Below are positions 29,949 to 38,327 of a DNA stretch of 64,000 nucleotides, piece by piece (positions within the stretch are counted from its first letter, which is position 1; every line of letters begins with the position of its first letter). The stretch is from positions 29,429 to 93,428 of the forward strand of contig NZ_PXYH01000016.1 of assembly GCF_003012795.1 (NCBI RefSeq), read 5' to 3'. Under the pieces are notes generated by a model. It worked only from the letters and a program-made list of their open reading frames with translations. It had not been told where the DNA came from and searched no databases. Both the position numbers and the translations under genes were made by a program. This DNA comes from Zobellella taiwanensis. Lineage in GTDB: Bacteria; Pseudomonadota; Gammaproteobacteria; Enterobacterales; Aeromonadaceae.

Positions 29949-31307
29949 TTATCTGAGTACCAGATAGATGGAGGAATTACCGCGCTGGATATTGAGCGCC
30001 ATCACCTCGGGCTTGGCCTGGATGATTTGGCGCAGATCGTTGAGGTTGCGCACCCGCTGGCGATTGACGCCGATAATAATGTCGTCCGGCTCCAGCCCGG
30101 ACAGGGCGGCCGGTGAGCGGGCTTCCACCCCGGTGATCTTCACGCCCTGCACGGTGTCGCCGGCGGCGGTATTGGCGAGGGCGGCGCCTTCCAGGGCCTG
30201 GTGCAGGGTATTGGCCTGGACGTTGTCGTCGTCGGCCCGGCTCAGGGTCACGTCGACCTTGCTTTCCTTGCCATCCCGGAACAGTCCCAGGGTGACCGTC
30301 TTGTCGGCGCCCATGGTGGCGACCTTGGCGCGCAGTTCACTGAAGGAGCGGATGGGCTTGCCGTCCAGGCTGATGATGATGTCGCCGGCCTGCAGCCCGG
30401 CCTTGGCGGCGGCGGAATCTTCCAGCACCTGGCTGACAAAGGCGCCGTGCTGGCTGCGGTAGCCAAAGGTGCGGGCCAGCTCTGAGGTCAGCTCGCCGCC
30501 CATGACGCCCAGCACGCCCCGGCGTACCTCTCCGTATTCCAGGATCTGATCCGCCAGGTTCTTCACCATGTTGGCGGGGATGGCGAAGCCGATACCGATG
30601 TTGCCGCCGCCCGGCCCCAGAATGGCGGTGTTGATGCCGACCAGCTTGCCTTCCAGGTTCAGCAGGGCGCCGCCCGAGTTGCCCGAGTTGATGGCGGCAT
30701 CGGTCTGGATGAAGTTTTCGAGGTTTTCCACATTGAGGCCGGAGCGGCCGAGGGCGCTGATCACCCCGCTGGTGACCGTCTGGCCCAGGCCGAAGGGGTT
30801 GCCGATGGCGATGGCGAAGTCGCCGACCCTGAGCTTGTCCGAGTCGGCAAACGCTACCTCGACCAGATCCTTGGCATCGACCTTGAGCAGGGCGATGTCC
30901 GACTGCTTGTCGGCGCCGATGAGTTCGGCCTCGTATTCCTGGCCGTCGATCAGGGTGATCAGTATTTTGTCGGCGTCCTCGATAACATGGTTGTTGGTGA
31001 TCACATAGCCTTGATCGGCATCAATGATGACCCCCGAGCCCAGGGCCTGGAAGGGCCTTTCCTGGATTTGCTCGCCGGGCATGTTGGGGCCGAAGAAAAA
31101 ACGGAAGGGCTCGGGCAGCACCTGGCGGCTGATCTTGCTGCCGGAAACCGAGATATTGACCACGCCGGGACTGACCTTTTCAATGACCGGCGCCAGGCTG
31201 TTGATGTCGGAACCGGCCCCGAACGGCAGGGCGGCCTGGGCGGCGGGCAGAGCCGCCAGACCCAGGCTCAGGGCCAGGGCGGAAACCAGGGGGAGTCGAC
31301 CTTTCAT
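29949..31307 (-). CDS. degQ: periplasmic serine endoprotease DegQ
   Basis: A 452-residue HtrA protease/chaperone with a cleaved signal peptide (about 1-27), protease triad His107, Asp137 and Ser211, and two PDZ domains (about 255-345 and 370-450). It degrades unfolded periplasmic proteins. Two ATGs are close; 31307 was chosen because the TAGGAG site lies 7 nt from it but only 1 nt from the ATG at 31313. A sigma-E-like promoter lies upstream. DegP may be absent in such genomes, in which case DegQ carries its role; the window cannot show this. Confidence 0.95.
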   Translation of the reverse strand: MKGRLPLVSALALSLGLAALPAAQAALPFGAGSDINSLAPVIEKVSPGVVNISVSGSKISRQVLPEPFRFFFGPNMPGEQIQERPFQALGSGVIIDADQGYVITNNHVIEDADKILITLIDGQEYEAELIGADKQSDIALLKVDAKDLVEVAFADSDKLRVGDFAIAIGNPFGLGQTVTSGVISALGRSGLNVENLENFIQTDAAINSGNSGGALLNLEGKLVGINTAILGPGGGNIGIGFAIPANMVKNLADQILEYGEVRRGVLGVMGGELTSELARTFGYRSQHGAFVSQVLEDSAAAKAGLQAGDIIISLDGKPIRSFSELRAKVATMGADKTVTLGLFRDGKESKVDVTLSRADDDNVQANTLHQALEGAALANTAAGDTVQGVKITGVEARSPAALSGLEPDDIIIGVNRQRVRNLNDLRQIIQAKPEVMALNIQRGNSSIYLVLR

Positions 31308-31351
31308 GCTCATGCTCCTAACTCGATGTTTGAATACGCGAAATTGTTCAG

Positions 31352-31380
31352 TCAGACCAGGCTGCCATGGCAAGAGTTCC
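31352..31380 (-). promoter_or_regulatory. candidate sigma-E promoter for degQ
   Basis: Minus strand: GGAACTC (31380-31374), a 17-bp spacer, TCTGA (31356-31352). The sigma-E consensus is GGAACTT with about 16 bp to TCTGA. The -10 lies 45 bp upstream of the chosen degQ start, a sensible promoter distance. Confidence 0.55.
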
Positions 31381-31458
31381 GGGCCGCGCGCAATGACTGC
31401 ATTGCCTACCGTAAATTGTGCCGCCGGTGAGCAACTTCAAGCCCAAAGGCGACAGGGG

Positions 31459-31488
31459 TTGCCGGAGAAGGGACCGGGCATTTACACT
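31459..31488 (+). promoter_or_regulatory. possible sigma-70 promoter for zapE
   Basis: TTGCCG (31459-31464), 18-bp spacer, TACACT (31483-31488), about 30 bp before the zapE ATG. Confidence 0.45.
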
Positions 31489-31517
31489 GAGGGCCCCAAT
31501 CGCATTCATACACACTA

Positions 31518-32618
31518 ATGACCCCGAGTACAAAATACCAGGCGGATTTGACCCGCGCCGACTTTGTCCGCGATCCGGCCCAGGCAATGGCCGTGTCCCA
31601 TCTGCAGCGCCTCTACGATGATCTGATGGCGCCACCGCCGGCGCAACCCAGGCCCAGCCTGTGGCAAAAGCTGATCGGCCGCCAGGAGACAGCGGCTCCG
31701 GCCATTCGCGGTCTGTACTTTTGGGGCGGGGTCGGCCGGGGCAAAACCTACCTGGTGGACACTTTTTACGACTGCCTGCCTTTCGAACGCAAGCTCAGGG
31801 TCCATTTCCACCGTTTTATGGGACGGGTGCACGACGAGCTGAAAACCCTCAAGGGCCAGTCCGATCCGCTCAAGGCGGTGGCCGAGCGGCTGGCACAGGA
31901 AGCCAGGGTGATCTGCTTCGATGAATTCTTCGTGTCCGATATCACCGATGCCATGATACTGGGCACCCTGTTCCAGTATCTGTTCGGCCATGGCGTGGTG
32001 CTGGTGGCGACCTCCAACATCCCGCCGGATGAACTGTACCGCAACGGGTTGCAGCGGGCCCGTTTCCTGCCGGCGATAGCGCTGATCAAGGAAAACTGCG
32101 AGGTGATCAATGTCGACTCGGGCGTGGATTACCGGCTGCGTACCCTGGAGCAGGCGGAAATCTACCATTCCCCCCTCGACACCCAGGCCAGGACCAACCT
32201 GGAGCAGTATTTTGCTCGTCTGACCAACGAGCCGGGCAGCTGGGGGGGGAGCATCGACATCAACCATCGCCAGCTGCAGACCATAGCGGAAGGGGACGGG
32301 GTGCTCTATATCGACTTCCAGGAGTTGTGCTGTACCGCCCGCTCCCAGTATGACTACATCGAGTTGGCGCGCTGCTACCATACGGTATTGCTGGCCAACG
32401 TCCAGCCCATGGGACTGGACAGCGACGATGCGGCTCGCCGCTTTATTGCCATGGTCGACGAGTTCTATGAGCGCCATGTCAAGCTGATTATCTCGGCGGC
32501 GGTGCCGATGGAGCAACTCTACGGCGAGGGGCGGCTCAATTTCGAGTTCAAGCGTTGCCTTTCCCGGCTTACCGAAATGCAATCCCATGAATATCTTGCC
32601 AGAGAGCACCTTCCTTAG
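31518..32618 (+). CDS. zapE: cell division AFG1-like ATPase ZapE
   Basis: A 366-residue AFG1-family ATPase that associates with the Z-ring late in constriction and destabilises FtsZ polymers in the presence of ATP. Walker A is GGVGRGKT (70-77), Walker B VICFDEF near 130, then a sensor-like VATSN. The ATG at 31518 gives the standard N-terminus. In many relatives zapE is followed by zapG (yhcB) before degQ; here the 204 bp between degQ and zapE hold no such gene. Confidence 0.94.
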   Translation: MTPSTKYQADLTRADFVRDPAQAMAVSHLQRLYDDLMAPPPAQPRPSLWQKLIGRQETAAPAIRGLYFWGGVGRGKTYLVDTFYDCLPFERKLRVHFHRFMGRVHDELKTLKGQSDPLKAVAERLAQEARVICFDEFFVSDITDAMILGTLFQYLFGHGVVLVATSNIPPDELYRNGLQRARFLPAIALIKENCEVINVDSGVDYRLRTLEQAEIYHSPLDTQARTNLEQYFARLTNEPGSWGGSIDINHRQLQTIAEGDGVLYIDFQELCCTARSQYDYIELARCYHTVLLANVQPMGLDSDDAARRFIAMVDEFYERHVKLIISAAVPMEQLYGEGRLNFEFKRCLSRLTEMQSHEYLAREHLP

Positions 32619-32727
32619 TCACAATATGCGCCCCGTGATCAGGGCATGGTTGCGGGGAAGGGGCGGGCGGGCCGACTAATTTTGACGGGCATTGAAATTA
32701 GCAGGTGATTTTTAAGGCAACTTTACC

Positions 32728-32733
32728 TATAAT
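32728..32733 (+). promoter_or_regulatory. TATAAT -10 element for rplM-rpsI
   Basis: A perfect -10 hexamer 138 bp upstream of rplM. The -35 region is not convincing. It implies an mRNA leader of about 130 nt. Confidence 0.5.
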
Positions 32734-32820
32734 CGCCCGGCCCACGTTACACAGCCTCCGATAAGGTGGCATCACAGTAAGCAGACTGGCGCTCGAAGGG
32801 GTGCAAGGTCTGGTCGTGTT

Positions 32821-32836
32821 TTGCGCATGTGCGCAA
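32821..32836 (+). promoter_or_regulatory. 16-bp palindrome in the rplM leader, possible L13 autoregulatory hairpin
   Basis: TTGCGCATGTGCGCAA forms a perfect inverted repeat 35 bp before the rplM start, inside the predicted leader. E. coli rplM-rpsI is autogenously repressed by L13 acting on a leader stem-loop, so a similar role is plausible. The structural match to that operator was not tested. Confidence 0.4.
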
Positions 32837-32871
32837 GTGTAGGATTCATTTTCAGTAATTTGGGTTCATCC

Positions 32872-33300
32872 ATGAAAACTTTTGTTGCTAAGCCAGAAAC
32901 CGTAAAGCGTGACTGGTATGTTGTTGATGCAGAGGGCAAAACTCTGGGTCGTCTGGCCACCGAGATCGCTCGTCGCCTACGCGGTAAGCACAAGCCGGAA
33001 TTTACTCCCCACGTTGACTGCGGTGACTACATCATCGTCATCAATGCCGAGAAAGTTCAGGTCACCGGTAATAAAGCCGAAGACAAAATTTACTACTCTC
33101 ACTCCGGTTTTCCGGGTGGCATCAAGTCCATCAGCTTCGAGAAGCTGATCGACCGCAAGCCCGAGATGGTAATTGAGTCTGCCGTTCGCGGCATGCTGCC
33201 CCGTGGCCCGCTGGGTCGTGCTATGTTCCGCAAGATGAAAGTCTTCGCCGGCAGCCAGCACAACCACGCTGCGCAACAACCTCAAGTACTGGACATCTAA
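32872..33300 (+). CDS. rplM: 50S ribosomal protein L13
   Basis: A 142-residue L13, identical in length to E. coli. It begins [20 protein letters not shown] and carries the conserved [24 protein letters not shown]. It binds 23S rRNA early in 50S assembly. The ATG at 32872 gives the canonical start. It shares an operon with rpsI, 15 bp downstream. Confidence 0.99.
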   Translation: MKTFVAKPETVKRDWYVVDAEGKTLGRLATEIARRLRGKHKPEFTPHVDCGDYIIVINAEKVQVTGNKAEDKIYYSHSGFPGGIKSISFEKLIDRKPEMVIESAVRGMLPRGPLGRAMFRKMKVFAGSQHNHAAQQPQVLDI

Positions 33301-33315
33301 GACGGGATTAGGCAA

Positions 33316-33708
33316 ATGGCAGAAACTCAATACTACGGTACCGGCCGTCGCAAAAGCTCCACTGCGCGCGTATTCGTAAAGCCGGGCAGCGGTAACATCG
33401 TTATCAACAAGCGCTCACTGGATCAATACTTTGGCCGCGAAACCGCCCGCATGGTGGTTCGCCAGCCGCTGGAGCTGGTCGAGATGACCGAGAAGCTGGA
33501 CCTGTACATCACCGTTGCTGGTGGTGGCATCTCCGGTCAGGCCGGCGCTATCCGTCACGGCATTACCCGTGCCCTGATGCAGTATGATGAAACCCTGCGC
33601 GGTGCCCTGCGCAAGGCCGGCTTCGTGACCCGCGACGCACGTCGCGTGGAGCGCAAGAAGGTCGGTCTGCACAAGGCCCGCAAGCGTCCCCAGTTCTCCA
33701 AGCGTTAA
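33316..33708 (+). CDS. rpsI: 30S ribosomal protein S9
   Basis: A 130-residue S9, E. coli length, beginning [15 protein letters not shown] and ending in the basic [11 protein letters not shown] tail, which reaches the P-site tRNA. It is followed at once by a strong intrinsic terminator. Confidence 0.99.
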   Translation: MAETQYYGTGRRKSSTARVFVKPGSGNIVINKRSLDQYFGRETARMVVRQPLELVEMTEKLDLYITVAGGGISGQAGAIRHGITRALMQYDETLRGALRKAGFVTRDARRVERKKVGLHKARKRPQFSKR

Positions 33709-33733
33709 TTGGGATCGCAGTTTCTTGTATGTC

Positions 33734-33762
33734 AAAGCCCGGGTCGCCCGGGCTTTTTTGTT
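33734..33762 (+). terminator. intrinsic terminator of rplM-rpsI
   Basis: AAGCCCGGG, loop TCG, CCCGGGCTT followed by five T residues: a classic Rho-independent terminator 25 bp after the rpsI stop. Confidence 0.93.
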
Positions 33763-33788
33763 TATGGAAAGTCCCTCAGGGCAGAGTA

Positions 33789-33815
33789 ATAATTTGTTGT
33801 TTTAAAACAAATTAT
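33789..33815. promoter_or_regulatory. AT-rich dyad upstream of the petABC promoter
   Basis: ATAATTTGTT and AACAAATTAT form 10-bp arms around a 7-nt loop, about 38 bp upstream of the petA -35. Its position suits a regulator-binding site, but it matches no motif I recognise. Confidence 0.35.
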
Positions 33816-33852
33816 CTCGCTAAATAACGGATTTTTTGAACCTTGGCCGTCC

Positions 33853-33881
33853 TTGTAAAAGACCGCGCTTTTCTTTAGAAT
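33853..33881 (+). promoter_or_regulatory. sigma-70 promoter for petABC
   Basis: TTGTAA (33853-33858), exactly 17 bp, TAGAAT (33876-33881); about 115 bp before the petA start. Confidence 0.6.
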
Positions 33882-33996
33882 TTCGGGGTTTTTTTGTGGC
33901 AATTGAAACCATGATATCCGCCGCGGTTGTCACACAGCAGTATCAATGCATGGAACGAACAATAAATGCGCGGAGACCAAATGGGAGAGTTTTTGG

Positions 33997-34587
33997 ATGA
34001 GCAATGCGCCAGTTGATACCGGTCGCCGCAGATTTCTGACCTGGTCAACCACAGTCGTGGGTGGGGTCGGAGCTGCCTTTGCCGCTGTGCCCTTTATCGC
34101 ATCGTGGAACCCCAGCGCCAAGGCGAAAGCCGCCGGGGCCCCGGTAGAAGTCGACATCAGCAAAATGGAGCCCGGTCAGCTGATCCGGGTGGAATGGCGT
34201 GGCAACCCGGTATGGATAGTCCGCCGGACCCAGGAAATCCTGGATGCCCTGCCCAAGCACGACAACCAGCTGCGGGATCCCGCGTCTGATGAGCCCCAGC
34301 AGCCGGAGTACGCCAAGAACGCCTATCGTTCTATCAAGCCGGAAGTGTTCGTGGCCGTTGGCCTGTGCACCCACCTGGGCTGCTCCCCTACCTACCTGCC
34401 CAATACCTTTGGCGAGCAGGTACAGGGCGTGAGCGCCGGCTTCTTCTGCCCCTGCCACGGTTCCAAATTCGACATGGCCGGACGGGTGTTCCAGGGCGTT
34501 CCCGCTCCGCTGAACCTGGTCATTCCCCCTTATTACTATGTCACCGACAGCAACATCCTGATCGGCGAAGACAAGGAAGGAGCCTAA
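33997..34587 (+). CDS. petA: ubiquinol-cytochrome c reductase Rieske iron-sulfur subunit
   Basis: A 196-residue Rieske protein. A Tat-type twin-arginine motif (RRRFLTW, 10-16) precedes the membrane anchor (about 17-37). The 2Fe-2S ligands are Cys124/His126 (CTHLGC) and Cys151/His154 (CPCHGS), with Cys129 and Cys153 as the stabilising disulfide. It passes electrons from quinol to cytochrome c1. The ATG at 33997 was chosen over a longer frame because it puts the Tat motif at the N-terminus. First gene of petABC. Confidence 0.97.
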   Translation: MSNAPVDTGRRRFLTWSTTVVGGVGAAFAAVPFIASWNPSAKAKAAGAPVEVDISKMEPGQLIRVEWRGNPVWIVRRTQEILDALPKHDNQLRDPASDEPQQPEYAKNAYRSIKPEVFVAVGLCTHLGCSPTYLPNTFGEQVQGVSAGFFCPCHGSKFDMAGRVFQGVPAPLNLVIPPYYYVTDSNILIGEDKEGA

Positions 34588-34590
34588 ACC

Positions 34591-35808
34591 ATGCTGGGTA
34601 AACTCGTAAGCTGGATCGACGAGCGTATTCCGATGACGGCGACCTACAACAAGCATGTAGGTCAGTATCCCGCACCGAAAAACTTCAATTTCTGGTATTT
34701 CTTCGGCTCGCTCGCCATGCTGGTCCTGGTCAACCAAATCCTGACCGGCATCTGGCTGACCATGAACTACAACCCCTCCGGTGAGGGCGCCTTCGCCTCC
34801 ATCGAGTACATCATGCGCGACGTGGAGTACGGCTGGCTGCTGCGCTACATGCACTCCACCGGTGCTTCCGCCTTCTTCGTGGTGGTCTACCTGCACATGT
34901 TCCGCGGCCTGATCTACGGTTCTTACCAGAAGCCGCGTGAACTGCTGTGGATCTTCGGCATGCTGATCTTCCTGGTGCTGATGGCCGAAGCCTTTATGGG
35001 CTACCTGCTGCCCTGGGGCCAGATGTCCTACTGGGGTGCACAGGTTATCATCTCCCTGTTCGGCGCCATTCCGGTGATCGGCGACGACCTGACCCTGTGG
35101 ATCCGCGGTGACTACGTCATCTCTGGCGCCACCCTGAACCGCTTCTTCGCGCTGCATGTCATCGCGCTGCCGCTGGTACTGGTGCTGCTGGTGTTCCTGC
35201 ACATCGTTGCCCTGCACGAAGTCGGTTCCAACAACCCTGACGGCATCGACATCAAGAAAAACAAGGATGAAAACGGCTGGCCGAAGGATGCCATTCCCTT
35301 CCATCCCTACTACACCGTGAAAGACATCGTCGGTGTAGCCGGCTTCCTGTTCTTCTTCGCCTTCGTGATCTTCTTTATGCCCGAGGGGGGCGGCTACTTC
35401 CTGGAAGCGCCCAACTTCGAGGCGGCCAACCCGCTGAAGACCCCGGAGCACATTGCGCCGGTGTGGTACTTCACTCCCTTCTACGCCATCCTGCGGGCCG
35501 TACCCGACAAGCTGATGGGCGTCATCCTGATGGGACTGTCGATTGCCGTACTGTTTGTACTGCCCTGGCTGGATCGCTGCAAGGTGCGTTCGTTCCGCTA
35601 CCGCAGCAAGCTGCACCTGCTGAATATCATCCAGTTCGTCGTCTGTTTCATCATCCTGGGTATACTGGGCGCCTTGCCGTCCACCCCGGTGCTGACTTTG
35701 CTTGCTCAGGTTTGTTCGTTTGGCTATTTCGCCTTCTTCGTCCTGCTGTTCGTATACAGCAAAAACGAAAAAACCAAGCCGCTGCCAGAGAGGGTTACGT
35801 TCAAATGA
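34591..35808 (+). CDS. petB: ubiquinol-cytochrome c reductase cytochrome b subunit
   Basis: A 405-residue cytochrome b with eight predicted membrane helices, the two b-haems held by paired histidines in helices B and D (for example HSTGASAFFVVVYLHMFRG and the RFFALHVIALPLVL helix), and the Qo-site PEW-like motif region (TPEHIAPVWYF). It is the proton-translocating core of the bc1 complex. It is 3 bp after petA and overlaps petC by 4 bp. Confidence 0.97.
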   Translation: MLGKLVSWIDERIPMTATYNKHVGQYPAPKNFNFWYFFGSLAMLVLVNQILTGIWLTMNYNPSGEGAFASIEYIMRDVEYGWLLRYMHSTGASAFFVVVYLHMFRGLIYGSYQKPRELLWIFGMLIFLVLMAEAFMGYLLPWGQMSYWGAQVIISLFGAIPVIGDDLTLWIRGDYVISGATLNRFFALHVIALPLVLVLLVFLHIVALHEVGSNNPDGIDIKKNKDENGWPKDAIPFHPYYTVKDIVGVAGFLFFFAFVIFFMPEGGGYFLEAPNFEAANPLKTPEHIAPVWYFTPFYAILRAVPDKLMGVILMGLSIAVLFVLPWLDRCKVRSFRYRSKLHLLNIIQFVVCFIILGILGALPSTPVLTLLAQVCSFGYFAFFVLLFVYSKNEKTKPLPERVTFK

Positions 35809-36539
35809 AGAAGTTAATCATTGCTGTATTTGCCTTTTTGCCGGCGCTGGCAATGGCGGCAGGTGCCAACGTCCACCTCGACAAGGCCGATTACGACCTG
35901 AGCGACAAGGCTTCCCTGCAAAATGGCGCCAAGCTGTTCATGAACTACTGCGCCGCCTGTCACAGCACCCAGTACCAGCGTTATAACCGGGTGGCAGAGG
36001 ACCTTGGTATTCCCGAGGAGGTGATGCTGGCCAACCTGAACTTTACCGGTGCCCCCATCGGTGAACTGATGGAGAATGCCATCCCCGAAGTGGACGCGGC
36101 CAACTGGTTCGGTGCCGCGCCCCCCGACCTGACCCTGGTGGCTCGGGTGCGTGGCGCCGACTGGCTGTATACCTACCTGCGTTCCTTCTATAAGGACGAC
36201 AGCCGTCCCTTCGGCGTGAACAACCTGGTCTTCCCGTCCGTGGGTATGCCTCATGTGCTGGAGCCGCTGCAGGGTTCTGCCCGTCTGGAAACCGTAGTTC
36301 GAACCGTAGACGGAAAGGAAGTGGAAACCCCGGTCGGCATCAAGGCCGACGGCAACGGCGAAATGACCGCCGAGGAATACGACAATGCCGTACTGGATAT
36401 CGTCAACTTCCTGGTTTACTCCGGTGATCCGGTGAAGCTGGAGCGCCACCGCATGGGTTACTGGACCCTGGGCTTCCTGGCGATTTTCTTTGTCTTTGCC
36501 TACTTGCTGAAGAAAGAATACTGGCGTGACGTACACTGA
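35805..36539 (+). CDS. petC: ubiquinol-cytochrome c reductase cytochrome c1 subunit
   Basis: A 244-residue cytochrome c1 with a cleaved signal peptide (1-19), the covalent haem motif Cys49-Ala-Ala-Cys52-His53, and a C-terminal membrane anchor (about 220-237, YWTLGFLAIFFVFAYLL). The distal haem ligand is probably the Met of FPSVGMPHVL. It is coupled to petB by an ATGA overlap. Confidence 0.97.
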   Translation: MKKLIIAVFAFLPALAMAAGANVHLDKADYDLSDKASLQNGAKLFMNYCAACHSTQYQRYNRVAEDLGIPEEVMLANLNFTGAPIGELMENAIPEVDAANWFGAAPPDLTLVARVRGADWLYTYLRSFYKDDSRPFGVNNLVFPSVGMPHVLEPLQGSARLETVVRTVDGKEVETPVGIKADGNGEMTAEEYDNAVLDIVNFLVYSGDPVKLERHRMGYWTLGFLAIFFVFAYLLKKEYWRDVH

Positions 36540-36568
36540 TTAGACATCGTCTAAGCTGAACCGGGGAG

Positions 36569-36598
36569 CGGCAATGGGGCGAAATGCTTCCATTGCCG
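36569..36598 (+). terminator. hairpin between petC and sspA
   Basis: CGGCAATGG and CCATTGCCG pair perfectly (9 bp) around a 12-nt loop, 29 bp after petC. Only TTCCTATTT follows, so at most it is a weak terminator that separates petABC from sspAB. Confidence 0.4.
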
Positions 36599-36625
36599 TT
36601 CCTATTTATGATTTCGGAGGATTCA

Positions 36626-37255
36626 ATGGCAGTTGCGGCCAATAAGCGTTCCATCATGACGCTGTTTTCGGGTGCGGATGACATCTACAGCCATCAGGCG
36701 CGAATCGTGCTGGCGGAGAAAGGGGTGAGCGTGGAAATCAGTCAGGTCGAGCCTGACAGCCTGCCCGAGGACATGCTCGAACTGAACCCCTACGGTACCG
36801 TGCCCACCCTGGTAGATCGGGAACTGGTGCTCTATGAATCTCGTATCATCATGGAATACCTGGACGAGCGCTTTCCTCACCCGCCGCTGATGCCGGTGTA
36901 TCCGGTGGCGCGGGGCAACAGCCGGCTGATGATGCACCGCATCGAGCAGGACTGGTACTCCCTGGTCAAGCGCATCCAGCGCGGTGACAAGGCCGAGGAG
37001 GCCCGCAAGGAGCTGCGCGAGGCACTGCTGGCCATCGCTCCGGTGTTTGCCGAGTATCCCTACTTCATGAGCGAAGAATTCAGCCTGGTGGATTGCTACA
37101 TGGCGCCCCTGCTGTGGCGCCTGCCGTCCCTGGGCATAGAGCTTTCCGGCCGTGGTGCCAAGGAGGTCAAGGCCTACATGATCCGGCTGTTCGAACGGGA
37201 GTCCTTCCAGGCCTCCCTGACCGAGGCCGAGCGCGACATCGGCGGCAAGGTATAA
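36626..37255 (+). CDS. sspA: stringent starvation protein A
   Basis: A 209-residue GST-fold protein that binds RNA polymerase with sigma-70 and alters promoter choice in stationary phase or starvation. It has the thioredoxin-like N-domain (about 10-85, with MTLFSGADDIYSHQARIVLAEKG) and the helical C-domain with the conserved surface PHP stretch at FPHPPLMP. The ATG at 36626 follows a CGGAGG site. It forms a pair with sspB. Confidence 0.96.
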   Translation: MAVAANKRSIMTLFSGADDIYSHQARIVLAEKGVSVEISQVEPDSLPEDMLELNPYGTVPTLVDRELVLYESRIIMEYLDERFPHPPLMPVYPVARGNSRLMMHRIEQDWYSLVKRIQRGDKAEEARKELREALLAIAPVFAEYPYFMSEEFSLVDCYMAPLLWRLPSLGIELSGRGAKEVKAYMIRLFERESFQASLTEAERDIGGKV

Positions 37256-37257
37256 CC

Positions 37258-37701
37258 ATGGATAACATGACCCCCAGCCGGCCCTATTTGCTGCGGGCCT
37301 TCTACGACTGGCTGCTGGACAACGAGCTGACACCGCACCTGCTGGTGAATGCCGGGGTACCCCACACCGCCGTGCCCGGCCAGTATGTACAGGACGGCCA
37401 GATAGTGCTGAACATAGCGCCCCGGGCGGTCGTGGGATTGCATATGGACAACGAGGCGGTCAGCTTCAGCGCCCGCTTCGGCGGCAGCCCGTTCCAGGTC
37501 TATATACCGATGGCGGCGATCATCGCCATCCAGGCCCGGGAAAACGGCGCCGGCACCTTCTTCCCGCCCGAGCCCGCCTACGAGGAGTGGCTCGCCCAGG
37601 CTGACGAAACGGCCGGGGAGACCGGCGATACGCCGCCGGAGATGGACGAAGCCCAGCCTGCAAGCCCCAGGGGCAAGCCGATCCTGAGGGTGATCAAGTA
37701 A
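37258..37701 (+). CDS. sspB: ClpXP protease specificity-enhancing factor SspB
   Basis: A 147-residue SspB adaptor that binds ssrA-tagged peptides and delivers them to ClpXP. The substrate-binding domain covers about 1-110 (YLLRAFYDWLLDNELTPHLLV). A low-complexity acidic linker follows, and the ClpX-binding tail GKPILRVIK ends the protein. It starts 2 bp after sspA. Confidence 0.96.
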   Translation: MDNMTPSRPYLLRAFYDWLLDNELTPHLLVNAGVPHTAVPGQYVQDGQIVLNIAPRAVVGLHMDNEAVSFSARFGGSPFQVYIPMAAIIAIQARENGAGTFFPPEPAYEEWLAQADETAGETGDTPPEMDEAQPASPRGKPILRVIK

Positions 37702-37702
37702 T

Positions 37703-37736
37703 AAAAAAACGCAGCCAACAGGCTGCGTTTTTTTAT
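37703..37736. terminator. bidirectional intrinsic terminator between sspB and dolP
   Basis: AAAAAAACGCAGCC, loop AACA, GGCTGCGTTTTTTT: a GC stem with A-tract on one side and T-tract on the other, so it can stop both converging transcripts. Confidence 0.9.
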
Positions 37737-37749
37737 CCCGCTGCCTGCC

Positions 37750-38325
37750 TCAGGGCGCCGACTGCACATACTCGAAAACCGTCACCACCTTGGCGACTCC
37801 GCCGATATTGCGCGTCAGCTGAACGGCGATGTCCGCCTCCCGCTGGGTGACCAGGCCAATCAGGAACACTTCGCTGTTTTCGGTGACCACCTTAATCTTG
37901 GTGCCGTCCAGGTTTTTTTCCGCCAGCAAGGTGCTCTTGACCTTGGAGGTCAGCCAGGTATCCCGGCTTTGCACCGAAAGCGACACCGGCTGGCCGATGC
38001 GGATTTCATTGAACACGTCCTGGACTCCGGGCACGCCGCGCACTACTTCCTCGGCCTGGCGGCGGCCGTTGTCGTCGGGAGTCTGGCCGAGCAGCAGCGC
38101 CTTGCCGTTGGTGGTGACTACCGCCAGCCGGCTGTTGTCCCACAGCGGTTTGGTTTCTCCCAGGCGATGCAGGGCGCGCATCTCTATGGTCTGGTCGCTG
38201 AGTTGGGTACCGACGGTGCGGCGATCGGTGGCCATGGCGCCACCGGTAGCGCCGCCGGCCACCAGCAGGCCGGCACAACCCTGCAGCAGGACGAGGGAAG
38301 TCAGGATCATCAGCAATTTGTACAT
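37750..38325 (-). CDS. dolP: outer-membrane BON-domain lipoprotein DolP (YraP)
   Basis: A 191-residue lipoprotein. Signal peptide with lipobox LLQGC (Cys17), then two BON domains (about 45-115 and 122-190). DolP sits at the division site in the outer membrane, binds anionic lipid and supports BAM and amidase regulation. It is 2 bp after diaA in a conserved lpoA-yraN-diaA-dolP cluster. The ATG at 38325 gives the signal peptide; the frame is open further upstream inside diaA. Confidence 0.93.
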   Translation of the reverse strand: MYKLLMILTSLVLLQGCAGLLVAGGATGGAMATDRRTVGTQLSDQTIEMRALHRLGETKPLWDNSRLAVVTTNGKALLLGQTPDDNGRRQAEEVVRGVPGVQDVFNEIRIGQPVSLSVQSRDTWLTSKVKSTLLAEKNLDGTKIKVVTENSEVFLIGLVTQREADIAVQLTRNIGGVAKVVTVFEYVQSAP

Positions 38326-38327
38326 GG

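Noticed and set aside
36540..36554. TTAGAC-ATC-GTCTAA palindrome just after petC
   Set aside because: It is short and single, with no promoter attached; could be chance.
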